Below, one piece after another: positions 44,682 through 56,163 of a stretch of DNA of 64,000 nucleotides. The DNA comes from Acanthochromis polyacanthus. Its lineage: Eukaryota > Chordata > Actinopteri > Pomacentridae. Position numbers and translations under genes: made by a program. Numbering within the stretch: the first letter of the stretch is position 1; each line of letters starts with the position of its first letter. The stretch is from NCBI RefSeq assembly GCF_021347895.1, contig NC_067113.1, positions 5,004,251-5,068,250 of the forward strand, read 5' to 3'. A model generated the notes under the pieces. That model was given only the letters and a program-made list of their open reading frames with translations, did no database searches and was not told the DNA's origin.

Positions 44682-46031
44682 TTAATCAGCATGGTTAAAA
44701 TATTCGAATAAAGCTGCTCTAACATCACTCCCTTCTTGAGTTCTGTGGTCAGGCAATGGTTGGACAGAAGGCTGAACGTGCACATGTCTGTGTGGGAGCT
44801 CCTCACCAATGGTATCCCCATGTTCCTCACAAATATTGTGAAGTACACAACAGGTCAGTGCCATTTTCTTGCAAAGCTCCAGCTTGCAGTCATTTCTTTT
44901 CAGGAGGCACCTCCATCGTCCTTTCAATCTCCCAAAAGCCATTTCTACCACTGATCGTGCACTCCTCAGCCTGTAGTTGTATGTGTGCTGCTCTGGAGTC
45001 AGTCTGCCAGTGTCAGAAAATGGCTTCATGAGCCACTTCAGCATGGGGTAGGCCAGTTCACCAATAAGGTAATGTCCAACATCACAGCCAGAGATGGTCA
45101 GTTTGTTTTGCCCCAGTAATTGTCCATCACTTAAAATGTTCCACAAATGTGACTGTTTAAGTACTCTAGCATCATGTACACTCCCTGGAAAGCCTACACA
45201 CACGTCCCAGAAAAGCCCTTTGCCATCCACAACTGCCTGCAGAACAATTGAATGCCATCCTTTGCGGTTGAAGTAGTCCTTGGGATATGCTTCTGGTACA
45301 ATAATTGGCAAGTGACTGCCATCTATTGCACCCACACACTGTGGCACTCTCCAACGATTGTTCAAAAAATTGGCCATTTCCACTAGTTTAGTGGAATCAG
45401 GAGTCCTGATGTGTACAGGAAGAAGCACATCGATGACTGCATTCCAAAATTCCTGGACACAGTTGAACACAGTGCTCAGGCCTACTCCGAAAAGATGGCT
45501 GATGGTCCTGTATTCACTGCCTGTTGCCAGTTTCCAGATGGCAATCGCGATCCGCTTTCGGACTGGGACACACAAGCGGTAGTTTGTGTCTTTTTTTGTC
45601 AAGATGTCTCTGGTCCGGTCGCAGATGTACTGAAATGACTCCCGGGACACGCGGAAGTTTTGGACAAACTGTTGCACGCTGAAATCCGGGACAATTGTGT
45701 CCCAGCAGTAGCATGACTGTGGATGTGCCCAGACAACAGGCGATCTCCGCCTCACATTCCGCCTTAACAACATCTGAAAAAATAAACATATGTATTTCAT
45801 CATCTTATTGCTCTTGTAATCAATATAAGTGTAGTCGAAGCTAAGTAGCTAAGCTAACGCTAGCACGTTTACTGTTAAGTATCGAAACATAATTACCTGT
45901 CTTACACGTAATCGCCGGTTAATGTCACGGCGACGCCGGTGGGCGATCGCTATCAGACCGTCATTCTGTTCATGGATCGCAAGAAAGATTAGAACAGCAA
46001 GAAACACCGCTCCTCTAGAGAGGTCCTCCAT
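44682..46031 (-). CDS. PIF/Harbinger (HARBI1-like) transposase
   Basis: Two exons on the minus strand. Exon 1, 46031-45897, begins MEDLSRGAVFLAVLIFLAIH (hydrophobic) and ends RRRRDINRRLRVRQ before ACAG|GTAATT, 45 codons in phase 0. Exon 2, 45773-44682, follows a TTTTTTCAG acceptor, giving about 408 residues. The DDE_4-type core has D near 196 in VGAIDGSHLPI, D near 246 in FPGSVHDARV and E near 322 in SARSVVEMAFGRLKGRW. Conserved flanks are YFNRKGWHSIVLQAVVD and CCVLHNICEEHGD. Upstream, LATGSEYRTISHLFGVGLST is the helix-turn-helix-like part. No stop or frameshift is seen. Length is somewhat above human HARBI1 and normal for fish elements. The family cuts and pastes into TWA with a Myb-like partner, here the convergent gene. 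Confidence 0.85.
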
Positions 46032-46789
46032 TGCTCATGTGTGGGCTTCCGTAAAGCGCGAACGTTGTTGAACGGCTACGTACGCAGTGATGTACTGACG
46101 TCTTGCGGTGACACAACGACGCTGCTGCAACTCGGCTCATAGCCGGTGGAAAAGCAAACGGTGATTTCGGCAGCAAGAGACCTGAAGCAGACCCGCACCG
46201 GTCGTTACCTTGAACCAATGGTTCTCATCCGGTTCCCTTGGTGGAAATGAAGCAAGAGTGGATCTGGGTCTTCACACCCCACCCCAGCCCCCATTCACAC
46301 CTCGACTGGAGACTTTGCCTCTGCCCCCTCCCCCATCATGGACACATCTCCGCCCTCCTCCCTCAGCTGGCTAGTGGATCCTACGGACAGTTCACCACCA
46401 CCCCTCCACCCACTCGCCTTGGACACTGACATCACCCAGCACCCTTCCCCCTCCCTCACACTCACATCCAGCCAGGTACAGAGGGAACTCTCCAAACTCC
46501 GTAACAACAAAGCCAGTGGGCTGGTGTTCTGTCAGATTTTGCTACCCATCGAAAATTGCTCCTTTGCAGCTATGCGCATGCGTTCCACGTCATTAACATC
46601 ACGCCCATAATTATTTGCTCCCTGTCGGAGTTCGCTCCCTGTCAGAGTGAGCATCGCGAGCAGGACAGGAGAGCTCTCGGAGAACTAGTAAGTACTTTGT
46701 CTTGTAAAACTGGAATTTATATGTCCCAGCACCCTATATCATAGCACTGTGTAATTTTCCCAGCTTGTTTTGAGGTTTTATCGGTACTT

Positions 46790-47310
46790 TTATGCAGGAG
46801 CAAATTTTGATAGTTCACTCGCACGCTATCAGATAATGCTCCCAGTACTCAGTGCACGAATAAGTCATTAATATTCACCACAATACCCCTCTATTATTAA
46901 TCCCAGCAGTTAGTTTTGATGTGTTTTATATGTACTTCGGGGCGGGAGCGTATTTTGATAGTTCAATTTTTCTGTCTGATTTAAGCAGGAGCGTACTTTC
47001 ATAGTTCACTTGCACCCCATCAAATAATCCTCCCAGTACTCGATGTATGAATAAATCATTAGTATTCATCCCAATAGCCTTGTGTCATTAATCCCAGCTA
47101 GTTTTGATGTGTTTTATATGTACTTCGGGGCGGGAGCATATGTTGATAGTTTACTCGCACGCCATCAAATAATGCTCCCAGTACTCAATGCATGAATAAA
47201 TCCTTAATATTCACCACAATACCCCTGTATTATTAATCCCAGCAGTTAGTTTTGATGTCTTTTATATGTACTTCAGGGTGGGAGCATATTTTAATAGTTG
47301 TATTGCACCG
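46790..47310 (+). repeat. ~146-bp tandem subterminal repeat of the Ginger element
   Basis: About 3.3 copies begin near 46798, 46945/46990, 47134 and 47280, each with 'ttttgatagttcactcgcac', 'atcaaataatgctcccagta', 'gaataaatcattaatattca' and 'tatatgtacttcggggcggg'. A 45-bp partial duplication extends the second unit. The complementary strand of 49845-50040 carries about 1.3 further units, so the array is part of long compound terminal inverted repeats. Confidence 0.85.
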
Positions 47311-47469
47311 TCAGATGAGTTGAATTAAGTGCAACTGGACTTCTTTTTGGACTCCTTTTGTGAAGCCTATTGTCAAGTATTTTTCCCTCATCATCCTGTA
47401 GGATTGAATGTCAATCACCAATTGGTTTCAATACAAACACTCTTCTTTGGTTCCTTACAGTTTGAAAAA

Positions 47470-49360
47470 TGGAGAATAAGTGGGAGGAACTCTTCAATTT
47501 ACTTGGCAAAGGAGCATACCCTTCTGGGTTTGACAAATCCCAAAAACTAAACCTCCGAAGGTATTCAGAAAAATTCACTGTAAAGGGTGAGTGTCTGAAG
47601 TGCATTGCTGTCTAATCTGCCATTGATAGGTTGGCCAAATGTACAAAGATTTAATTTCTTTCATGAACTGTTATTGCAGGTGGTGAGCTCTTTGTTGGAG
47701 GGCGAAGGGCAATTAAAGAAAGGAGGATGCCAGGAAACTTTTCAATGAGTTTCATTACACCCCAATGGGTGGACACTCTGGCATCATGAAAATGAGGAAC
47801 GCCATTTCCTCGAGGTTTTATTGGAAAGGCAGGAGTACAGACATTGAGAACTGGGTATGTTTTTTAAAGGTCTTTATATGGTTTTTTTCTCTGGTTGTAT
47901 TCTCTATTTTTTGTCTTACAACAGCTATTAAAGCTATAGAATTTTCTTTTTTAGGTTCTGGAATGTGACAAGTGCCAGCGGGTTGGCAAACCTTTGGCAG
48001 CCTTAGAGCCACTACAGTGCATAAAGGTAAATATGTAGGCCTGTACTGACACCCCATCATAAAACCTCAGTTGTAAGACCATTTTTAATAATTTGCAAAT
48101 GAGTACATGTAGAGAAGAATACAATAAGACTCAAGACTCTGTTTTTGAAACTGCCCCTGGACTCCTCGGTCATACAATACATTATTATTTTTTTAAATAA
48201 TTTTAATACTATTGTGAATATTTTCTACTTTGCTTCAGGAGCACATTGAATTTCATAAATGTTGAGCCAATTAAGGAACCTCTTTAATTTATAGGTGTCT
48301 GATGTTTGGGAGCTGGTTGGGATTGGCCTCATGGGACCTTTTACAGAAACCAGCAATGGTTTTCTGTACGTCCTCACAGCCACCGATTATTTTTCAAAAT
48401 GGGTGGAAGCTTTCCCATTAAAACTAAAACCGCACAAGAAGTTGGCATCCATATTTGTTCATTAGTCTACAGACATGGATGTCCACAAAGAATCTTGTCG
48501 GATCAGGGCAGGGAGTTTGTCAATGATGTATGTGGGCTTTCGTGAACTAATGTGGATGTTTAATCCAGAATTTTCAACATTGTGGGTATTATTTTAACAT
48601 TAAATTATTTTCTTTTCTTTTTTCAGCTCAACAACTACCTTTGTCAGATGCTGGGCATTGAAAGAAGTGTAACAGCAGCCTATCATCACCAGACAAATGG
48701 CCTGGATGAAAAAACAATCATAACATTAAACGGCAAGTTTCATTCCTGCAGCTTTTTTTGACAGAGAGCCAGTGACTCTTAGAATTAGGTGGTGCAGTTG
48801 TTTGAAGACGACAAGTAATGCAGTCAGCCATTATTACTAATATGCACATTTAGCATGCAAGTGGTTAGATGCCTTCAATTAATCTTTTCTTTCCAATGTG
48901 TAGTCACTGACATACTATCCGATATCAATAATTTATGCACTGCAAAAGAACGATACAAATGGAGCTGCTTATTTTGCTTTATTTTACACCTTAGAGCCCT
49001 CACAAAATTGGTGAATGACAGGCAGGACAACTGGGATGTGTACTTGGAGGCTACAGTCTTTTCCTTGAGGTCAAAGGTCCATACCAACAAAATTCACACC
49101 ATTTAAGCTGATGTACGGGAGGGAGGCAGTGTTTCCCAGCCAGGTTCCTGTTGACATCCCAGTAAGTTTCTTTGAATTGAATGGGGGAAACTCATGATGC
49201 CATGATCTTATTCTTTCTTTTTAATACTTTATATCAGCTTTCCAGCATAGTTTTCCCAGATGGGACAACTTATGGACTGGTAGTGGATGAAAAGAAGAGG
49301 GCAATGGACCAAAGGAAAGACGAAGCTTCACGTCATATAGCATTGAGCCAGGACTACTAG
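47470..49360 (+). pseudogene. Ginger-type transposase (integrase family), broken
   Basis: Exon 1 (ATG 47470 to 47586): MENKWEELFNLLGKGAYPSG. Next exon from about 47680: ELFVGGRRAIKE, a frameshift near 47735, then FNEFHYTPMGGHSGIMKMRN and, after an intron at 47853-47955, LECDKCQRVGKPLA, giving an H2C2 finger. After 48296 the core follows: WELVGIGLMGPFTETSNGFL, YVLTATDYFSKWVEAFP, a frameshift, TAQEVGIHICSLVYRHGCPQ, RILSDQGREFVND. Later exons give QMLGIERSVTAAYHHQTNGL-DEK, LTKLVNDRQDNWDVYLEATV, FPSQVPVDIP and PDGTTYGLVVDEKKRAMDQR. In the first catalytic motif the expected Asp (GIDL) is Gly; the second Asp and the Glu remain. The protein resembles KRBA2/GIN-type domesticated relatives. It is inactive because of the frameshifts and the lost Asp. 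Confidence 0.8.
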
Positions 49361-50250
49361 AAGCAGGCATATGCCAGGAGATGCCTCAAAAAGCACAAGA
49401 ACACAATATGAGGATGCCAATGGGAAAACATATTTGTTCCCAAAATGTATAAAGAATTAAAATACTTTCTTATCAAGTCTTTTGTCTTTGTATTGAAATG
49501 CAAGCAGGCCAGTTCAGGACCTACTTTTATGCCTTGAAGCCATGCTGTTGTAATGTATGTATGCATATTGGACTCTTCAATTCCAACTGTCTTTGCGAAG
49601 TGTGTACTGAGAGTGTACCGAGCCATCATGTGACCATGAATTTACTTCACATCTGTGCAAGGATTCAGCTGTTGTAATGCCCTCTCTGCTTTGCTGGACT
49701 CCATACCACTTTGTTGTGATGGCTGACTCATCCTTCAAGACAAAGATTGTGCCCTACCATTGTCCAGATACTGTAGGATTGCAGTGGATCAGGCCAAGTT
49801 TGCATGGCAGAGCTAAGGCCCGCTTCAGACTTTTGAGGGGAACATTATTTGATGGGGTGCAAGAGAACTATCAAAATACGCAACCATCCTGAAGTACATA
49901 TGAAACACATCAAAACTAGCTGGAATTAATGACACAGAGGTATTGGAGGTGAATATTAATGATTTATTCGTGCACTGAGTACTAGGAGCATTATTTGATG
50001 GGGGGCGATTGTATTATCAAAATATGCTCCCCTACAATTTTGGTAAAAAAATAGAGGAAGACGCAAGAAGATTCGTTTTTTTAACATGGTAATGTCATTG
50101 TAATTAGATAAACAACTGTAATGGACAAAGCTATAGGAAAAAACAGCGGCAGCAAAATTTGACAAAGTAGCAAAAATTTATAGACGCGTCCATCAGACAA
50201 TGCAAAGGTAGCAAAATCTGACAAGGCAGCAAAATCTGACAGAACACCAG

Positions 50251-51560
50251 ACAACATCACCCCCAGGGTCCTCAGAGCATGTGCCGGGCAGCTTGGTGGA
50301 GTCTTTCAGCACCTCTTTAACCTCTCCCTGAGGTTGATGAAGGTGCCCAACCTGTGGAAGACCTCCTGCATCGTCCCGGTACCTAAGAAAGGACGTCCCA
50401 GTGCTCTCAATGACTACAGACCTGTGGCACTGACGTCGCATATCATGAAGACCTTTGAGAGGCTGGTTCTTCAACACCTGAGGACTCTGCTCTCTGCTTT
50501 CTTGGACTTCCTGCAGTTTACATACCAGCAGCACATCAGCGTGGAGGATGCTATCATCTTCCTCACTCACAGGGCCCTGACACATCTGGAGAGGCCTGGG
50601 GGCACCGTGAGAGTCATGTTCTTTGACTTCTCCAGTGCCTTCAACACCATCAGGCCCTGCCTCCTGGGGGAGAAGCTGTTGGAGATGCAACTGCACCCCG
50701 ACATCACAACTTGGATCCTGGACTACCTCACAGGCCAGCCACAGTATGTCAGGGTGGTCGGCTGCATCTCTGAGGTGGTTACAAGCAGCACAGGAGTATC
50801 CCAAGGAACCGTCCTGGCACCCTTCCTCTTCACCCTCTTCATCTCTGATTTCCGGTTCAACTCTGGTTCCTGTCACCTTCAGAAGTTTTCCGATGACTCC
50901 TCCATTGTTGGATGCATTACTGATGATGACGAGGGGGAGTACAGAGGACTGATTGAGAGCTTTATCACGTGGTGTGACAGCAACAACCTGTAGCTCAACA
51001 TCAGCAAAACCAAAGAGGTGATTGTGGACTACCGGAGGAGAAGGAGGGCCCCTCCCCCCATCATCCAGGGGGAGCAAGTGGAGAGGGTGGACTCATATCG
51101 GTACCTTTGGATCCACATCAACAATAAACTGGACTGGTCCCACAACACGGACACCCTCTGAGGAAGGGGCAGAGCAGGTTGTTCTTCCTGAGGAGACTCG
51201 GGTCGTTTGGTGTCTGCAGCAGGTTCCTGAAGACTTTCTGCCGTGGTGTGCTGGTGAGGTGGCAGCAAGACTGGTGAGGTCAACAGGCTCAACAAACTGG
51301 TGAAGAAGGCTGTTGTGGGCCTTCAATTGGACAATTTGGAGACAGTGGCAGAGAGGAGGATCATGGACAAAAATCAGGGAAATGCTGGACAACCCCTCTC
51401 ACCCTCTCCACGACGAGCTGTGGGACATGGGCAGATCATTCAGCCAGTGCATCATCCTACCCAGAAGCAGAACTGAGCGCTTCAGACGCTCCTTTGTGCC
51501 CACCGCCATCAGACTCTTAAACAGCAGCGGAGGCCCCAGTACATCACTGCACTGACCCCC
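50251..51560 (+). pseudogene. L2-A reverse transcriptase and C-terminus
   Basis: The open stretch to 50992 covers most RT motifs: LWKTSCIVPVPKKGRPSALN, DYRPVALTSHIMKTFERLVL, VMFFDFSSAFNTI (motif A), GVSQGTVLAPFLFTLFISDF (motif B region) and HLQKFSDDSSIVG, where the usual F/YADD is FSDD. A TAG follows CDSNNL at 50993. The C-terminal part continues in other frames: VIVDYRRRRRAP, RVDSYRYL, and at 51420-51555 ERFRRSFVPTAIRLLNSSGG. The minus-strand 294-codon frame across the same DNA is an antisense artefact. Such proteins copy LINE RNA at a nicked target. This copy is truncated and interrupted. Confidence 0.8.
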
Positions 51561-51874
51561 CTGTAATTACTGTACATAACTCCTGTTGATTACTGTATTT
51601 AACTCTTGTTCCCTTCACACTGTCACTTTAATATCACTGTCACTTTACTTCACTGCATAGCTCAGTTGTCCTGGATGACACTTTTTCGACATTGTGAATA
51701 CCTCATACTGTTTGCTGCTACTGGTCAGTTTATTGTTTCCCCATTTTGTTTATTATATGTCACCCTTGGTTTGTCCTAAAACGATGTATTTTAAACCCAA
51801 TGCATGCTACTACCCTTGCCCTGTGCTGCTGCAATACCTGAATTTCCCCTCTGGGGATCAATAAAGGATTATCT

Positions 51875-52265
51875 TAGCTTAGCAGCTAAGTAAAGGAAAC
51901 CTTTCAAGCCTGAGCCCACGCTGGTGTGTGTGTGGTTGTGCTTTGCTGCATGGTTGGTTACGGAGGCTGTGGTGTCCTCCTTCCTTTTTTTTCCAGCTCT
52001 GCAGATGCGAGGAGGACGGGGCGAACTGCACCGAGTGGACCGGGACAATGCAGGCGTGGGATGTGAGGGAAGACAAGGAATGAAACAGAGTCGTGCAGCT
52101 GCAAGGCAGAACAGCGCAAACAGGAATGAAGAGTGCTGTATGGAGGCCCGACAGTGCCATAGAACGAGCACAACGTTGCCCACGGATCTTAAGTGACTTT
52201 CTGAATTATTGGATTGACATCTTAAAATAGCTTGAAATCTTCCTTAAATAGCTTCCAAAATCTTC
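51875..52265. other. No gene seen
   Basis: Sequence between the L2-A tail and the LTR remnant. Open frames on both strands have no recognisable domain. Confidence 0.4.
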
Positions 52266-52650
52266 TTTTAATAACTCCGTTTAATCACTTATCAGTCGTT
52301 CATTTTCCAAATTATTAATCATCTCGTCATACCTTCAGCGGTCTGATTACTCAGTCCATAATCCTAGTTAGAAATGCAAATCTGAATTATTAACACACAC
52401 ACTTATCTCACACACAAACACCCATTATACTTATTACTGTATTAATCACTGTTTTGTTATTAGTTTTAGTCAATAAATACCTTTCATTTAGACCAAAATT
52501 ACCGTCTTTGGCATTTTTGTGTACAGACTGAGTCACTATTTCTTAGAATTCCGACATTCAGATATTAGACTGGTTAACTGAATTAATCCATTATCAGTTA
52601 TTTTATTTCTCTACATTTGTAGAGTGGTGCCCCATTTCATAACGAGTGCT
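52266..52650 (+). mobile_element. Retroviral-type LTR remnant, plus strand
   Basis: Aligns with 14347-14830: 'ctccgtttaatcactta', 'gcggtctgattactcag', a short CA-rich tract, 'caataaatacctttcattta', 'gacattcagatattagactg' and 'gtggtgcccc'. The U3 part seen in the 13.3-kb copy is not recognisable here. No coding sequence follows. Confidence 0.6.
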
Positions 52651-53199
52651 ACATAATTCATAATTCATATTTCCTACACGAGCCAATTCCCTTAGGCAGA
52701 ATACTACGGTCCATACAAACCAGAACATCCCACCACAATAAGTTGCTTCCCCTCTGCTGTGAGACTTATGCCATTAAAATAACCTCCATGTACCAGTCAC
52801 ATTATTCTTTTTACTTGCACTCATTCTGGTTGCGCCATTCTATTTGCACTATTCTGTTCTGGGAAAAATGATGACTATTATTTTTACTGGCTTTTTTGTA
52901 TTCTCATTATTTCATTTTTATGTTCTCTTGTATGTTTTTTGTTGCACCACTTACTGAAACAACTAATTCTGATGTCAGTTTGTCAACGAGGTTGCCTGTA
53001 TTTATTTTTAAGATTCAGCAGGTGTCATTATTGAGCAGCACTGACACAGTACAAATACATTTCCGCTAATCTGCAGCAACGCTTCATGAGACTTCATCTA
53101 CCCATCATTGCCATTTACATGGGGAAAAAAACAAATGTCGTGGCCATGTGGCTTCAGTGGGTCACCTGTTTTGTGTGACACACATAGGCACGCAACACA
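52651..53199. other. LINE 3'-UTR-like sequence, no gene
   Basis: The block around 52740-52930 ('cctctgctgtgagacttatg', 'tttgcactattctgttctgg') resembles 3' UTRs of fish L2-type elements, but no coding part is attached. Confidence 0.35.
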
Positions 53200-53600
53200 A
53201 AGGTTGAGTCAATTTTTATACATTCCAACTGGCTTCAGGTGTGTTTCCAAATTGTCAGCACCTGTTACTTAACACAGGTGAGTTTAAACGAGCATCACAG
53301 GCTTGAAATAAAGTGATTTTACCACAGATTTAAAAAGGTGCCAACAATTTCTGGCCCATTTCTTTGAGTTTTGTAAATTTTGTCTTTTTTCTTAATTTTT
53401 TTGTGTGTTTTCTCAATGCACATCGAGGAGATAAACACGTGTATACCAAAAACATTTGAAATTTCAACAATTTCTGGGATAAATGGTGTATATTCTGGAA
53501 AAATTCCAGGGATGCAAATACTTCTGTCCTTGTTGGTATATTGTCGCATTTTGTGATGAAACCACATATATAGATTTAGGAGGTGTCAAATGCTCATTCC
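53200..53600. mobile_element. Tc1/mariner-like terminal fragment
   Basis: 'cttcaggtgtgtttccaaat', 'aggtgccaacaatttctggc' and 'gatgcaaatacttctgtcc' are phrases I associate with ends of fish Tc1-like elements. No transposase and no matching second end were found. Confidence 0.35.
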
Positions 53601-55404
53601 TTTAATCTTGTTGTGAGAATATATGGAATACATGGCCATTTCTGCTTTATTTAACAGTGAAAATGGAGAGACAGGCAGGGCAGAGAAGAAAGAAGGGATG
53701 GCAATGGCAGTTTCCTCTCAGGTTGGATTCAGACAGATCTCAGGATTCATGGTGATCTCCTAGCATGTGAGCTAATTAGATACCCCAAAATCTTCTAATT
53801 AAAAAATAATTTAAAATTAGCTACAGGGTAAAAAAAAGAAAAAAGGAATTCCAACATTATTCCCAATGAAGAGATGATTGGTTTAAAATCATCTTGTGAA
53901 AACAAAAGCATTTTAGCTATATCTAACAAACTATTCAATGATGTTTTAAGATGGTGTTATAACTTATTCCCACTTTTGGCTCAAACACATTCATAAAAGT
54001 ATGTATTGCTCAGTATTTATTGGTACTGGTTGCTGGAAAAGGACAGCAATTGTAAGTGGGGAAAGGAGAATCAAGCCATAGGGGGATGAAAAAAGACAAA
54101 TGCTTTGTCATGTCCTCCAGCTCTGCTTAGTGGCAGCCTTTCCCTCTTCCTCCTTTCCATTTCCTTTTTGTAGGTGCGACTAAGGTGTGTGATTGTGATT
54201 GCATACAGGTGCAGCTCATTGGATAATCACCTTATTGAACACACCTGCAGTGGGGAGTGGTCCACCTGCAAAGTATCAGTCCTGCTCCATAAAAGCCAGA
54301 CTCAGACCACTACACAATGCTGCACTGGTGAATCACCTCTGTTAGTCACCACAGGCCTTTGCTCTGTTTTTGCTCAGTTTCATTGTCCTAACCACTGTCT
54401 CTTTTTGCCCCAGTTCTGTGTAGTGTTGGGCAAGTGAAGCTTCGTGAAGCACTGAGGCTTTCCATACAATTGTGCCAAAAAAGTTTCAAAGCTTCAAGGC
54501 TCTAGTGACAGTGACATCTGGTGGACAACTGAAACCATAGCAACCTCTCAAGAGCACAACTGATGCACTGACACCATTTCAATCCCATGTCAGCAACACA
54601 AGTTCAGTAAAGACTGTGTGGTCATTCATGTGTGTTGTTGATTCATACTGAACAATGACTACATCTTCATCTTTACATATTAAAATCAATTATGCTCGTT
54701 AAGCATTAGCATTCCCGATTAAACTAAAGAATAAATCTAAATGACCGAATATGAAGTGTTAAATGTTGGTTTGGGTTCATTGAGTGCTTTAGGCTTCATT
54801 TAAAAACTTGACTAAAAGTCCATAACAGAATAAAAGATCCTTCCTGCCTTACAAATGATCATGGAGTTTTGATGAACTTAGAAATGGTGTGTGTAGCTTT
54901 TTTTTTTTTTTTTTTTAAGGAAAACCTTTAAAGCTAATGGTTTATCAGTCATTTTGGGACTGGTATAATCCATCAGGAATGTTTATTCAGAGACACGGTG
55001 ACAAAGTTTTTGTTTTTTATTCTTCACAAGTTTTTATTTAGAAATAGTTTTTGTTTTTTTTCCCTAGGGTGACGTCTTCAGTCTGCTCCTTTTCTGGCTA
55101 GAAAATATTCTTTTGCAGGGAACAGATAATGCTGGGATGCACAGATACAATCAACAAAAAAATAAACAACACTTTTGTTTTTGCTCCCATTTTTTTTATG
55201 AGATGAACTCAAAGATCTAAAACTTTTTCCACATACACAATATCACCATTTCTCTCAAATATTGTTCACAAATCTGTGATAGTGAGCATTTCTCCTTTGC
55301 TGAGATAATCCATCCCACCTCACAGGTGTGCCATATCAAGATGCTGATTAGACACCATGATTAGTGCACCGGTGTGCCTTAAGCTGCCCACAATAAAAGG
55401 CCAC
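53601..55404. other. Non-coding stretch with repeat fragments
   Basis: No gene. TAGTGTTGGGCAAGTGAAGC at 54421 resembles a hAT end, and 'gacatctggtggacaactg' near 54518 a related subterminal block. A T-run lies at about 54900. At 55300-55404 'ggtgtgccatatcaagatgc' and 'aataaaaggccactctct' belong to a common fish Tc1-type miniature repeat into which the Gypsy element has inserted. Confidence 0.4.
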
Positions 55405-55409
55405 TCTCT

Positions 55410-56161
55410 TGTGACGGAGCAGCCCCGTCAGCCCACGCAGTAAGCATAAGAGGCTACAGAGCAAACATGTCCACATACACTCAGTACCGTCGATTTTACT
55501 TGCCTGGCCGTTTTTTTTTCTCCCTCTTTGTTTTTCGGTTTTGCGCGGTTGGTTTCGGCGGCCGTCGGGGGTGCACACTCGGCGGCTGTTGGAGGGGTCC
55601 TCCGTTCGTGGTTTTGTCGGGTGGTGTCCGTTGTGGGGTTTCCGTGCTCCGTTCACGGCTTTACTCAGCCAACTTGAGCATACACAACTCTTACGTGGGG
55701 CGTGTAGGGGCGGCATCCCGTGACATTACGTAACTTCCTGGGTTTTGTGTAAAATAATATTATTTTTCGTTGTAGGGGGTTTTGAAGCTTCATTTTGAGT
55801 ATTTTTGTTTATTATGATATTTGTATAAATCCCAAAGTATATTGAGTTTGGTTTGTTTTCTGTGAGTGGAGAAATGACTGAATTTTGTTTCAATTACTTT
55901 GGAGGGAGGGGCTTCTTACTATATAAAGGGGCACTCAACCACACAGAGCAGTGTGTGCTTTTAGGACTGGAACAGTGCACATGGTAGGTGCTTAGAAGAT
56001 GTTTGTGTATATATGTAAATAGGGAATTTTGTAACTTTGGAATTTGTTTTTTTTTTTTTTTGCTGCACATTTTGGATGGATTATACAATAAAGAGCATCA
56101 CCTTAAAAAGGAAACCAGCTGACTAGTCCATAATTTATTTTAAAGGACAGAGCCCACGACA
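55410..56161 (+). repeat. 5' LTR of the Gmr1-like element
   Basis: 752 bp, TG...CA. It matches the 3' LTR except for a 19-bp segment present only in the 3' copy (after 'catacacaac', about 55687), a 3-bp difference in 'aaaataatattattt' and small homopolymer length changes. A TATA-like ACTATATAAAGG at about 55918 and AATAAA at 56087-56092 mark U3, R and U5. Confidence 0.95.
55918..55929 (+). promoter_or_regulatory. TATA box of the Gmr1-like LTR
   Basis: ACTATATAAAGG lies about 170 bases upstream of AATAAA (56087). The same sequence is in the 3' LTR at about 61176. Position and sequence fit the core promoter of the element. Confidence 0.7.
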
Positions 56162-56163
56162 TA

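Larger units (their letters stand above)
41962..46031. mobile_element. PIF/Harbinger unit with both genes
   Basis: A Myb-like gene on the plus strand (41962-44047) and a HARBI1-like nuclease gene on the minus strand (46031-44682) converge, with their 3' ends about 630 bases apart. This two-gene layout is that of fish Harbinger elements, in which the Myb-like protein binds the inverted ends and brings in the nuclease. It interrupts L2-A. The element ends, which must lie outside the two start codons (about 41.7-41.9 and 46.1-46.23 kb), could not be fixed by eye. Confidence 0.7.
46525..50246 (+). mobile_element. Ginger-type integrase DNA transposon
   Basis: The ends are inverted repeats, TGTTCTGTCAGATTTTGCTA at 46525 and its near complement at 50246. 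The flanking tetranucleotides are CTGG (46521-46524) and CCAG (50247-50250). If both were CCGG, each has one CpG transition, and a single CCGG restores the L2-A frame as S-G-P-D-N-I. Inside is a multi-exon gene for a Gypsy-like integrase with no gag, RT or LTR, the definition of Ginger elements. The subterminal regions carry a tandem 146-bp repeat on the left and an inverted piece of it on the right. Length 3722 bp. Confidence 0.8.
41541..51874 (+). mobile_element. L2-like LINE (L2-A), composite with Harbinger and Ginger insertions
   Basis: Three blocks belong together. At 41541-41680 the frame reads DPDPDFASELNLFFNRFDTT, the linker before reverse transcriptase. At about 46330-46520 it reads SLTLTSSQVQRELSKLRNNK-ASG. 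From 50251 it continues DNITPRVLRACAGQLGGVFQ and the RT proper. The first gap holds the PIF/Harbinger unit, the second the Ginger-type element. The 3' end at 51840-51874 is the usual 'aatttcccctctggggatca ataaagg' tail with ATCTTAG units (quoted in two parts). The element is 5'-truncated near 41541. Confidence 0.7.

Noticed and set aside
46790..47310. Free satellite array
   Set aside because: An inverted part of the same unit is at the other end of the Ginger-type element, so it belongs to that element.
50193..51077. 294-codon open frame on the minus strand
   Set aside because: It is exactly antisense to the L2-A reverse transcriptase and has no domain of its own; it is a shadow of the RT codon usage.
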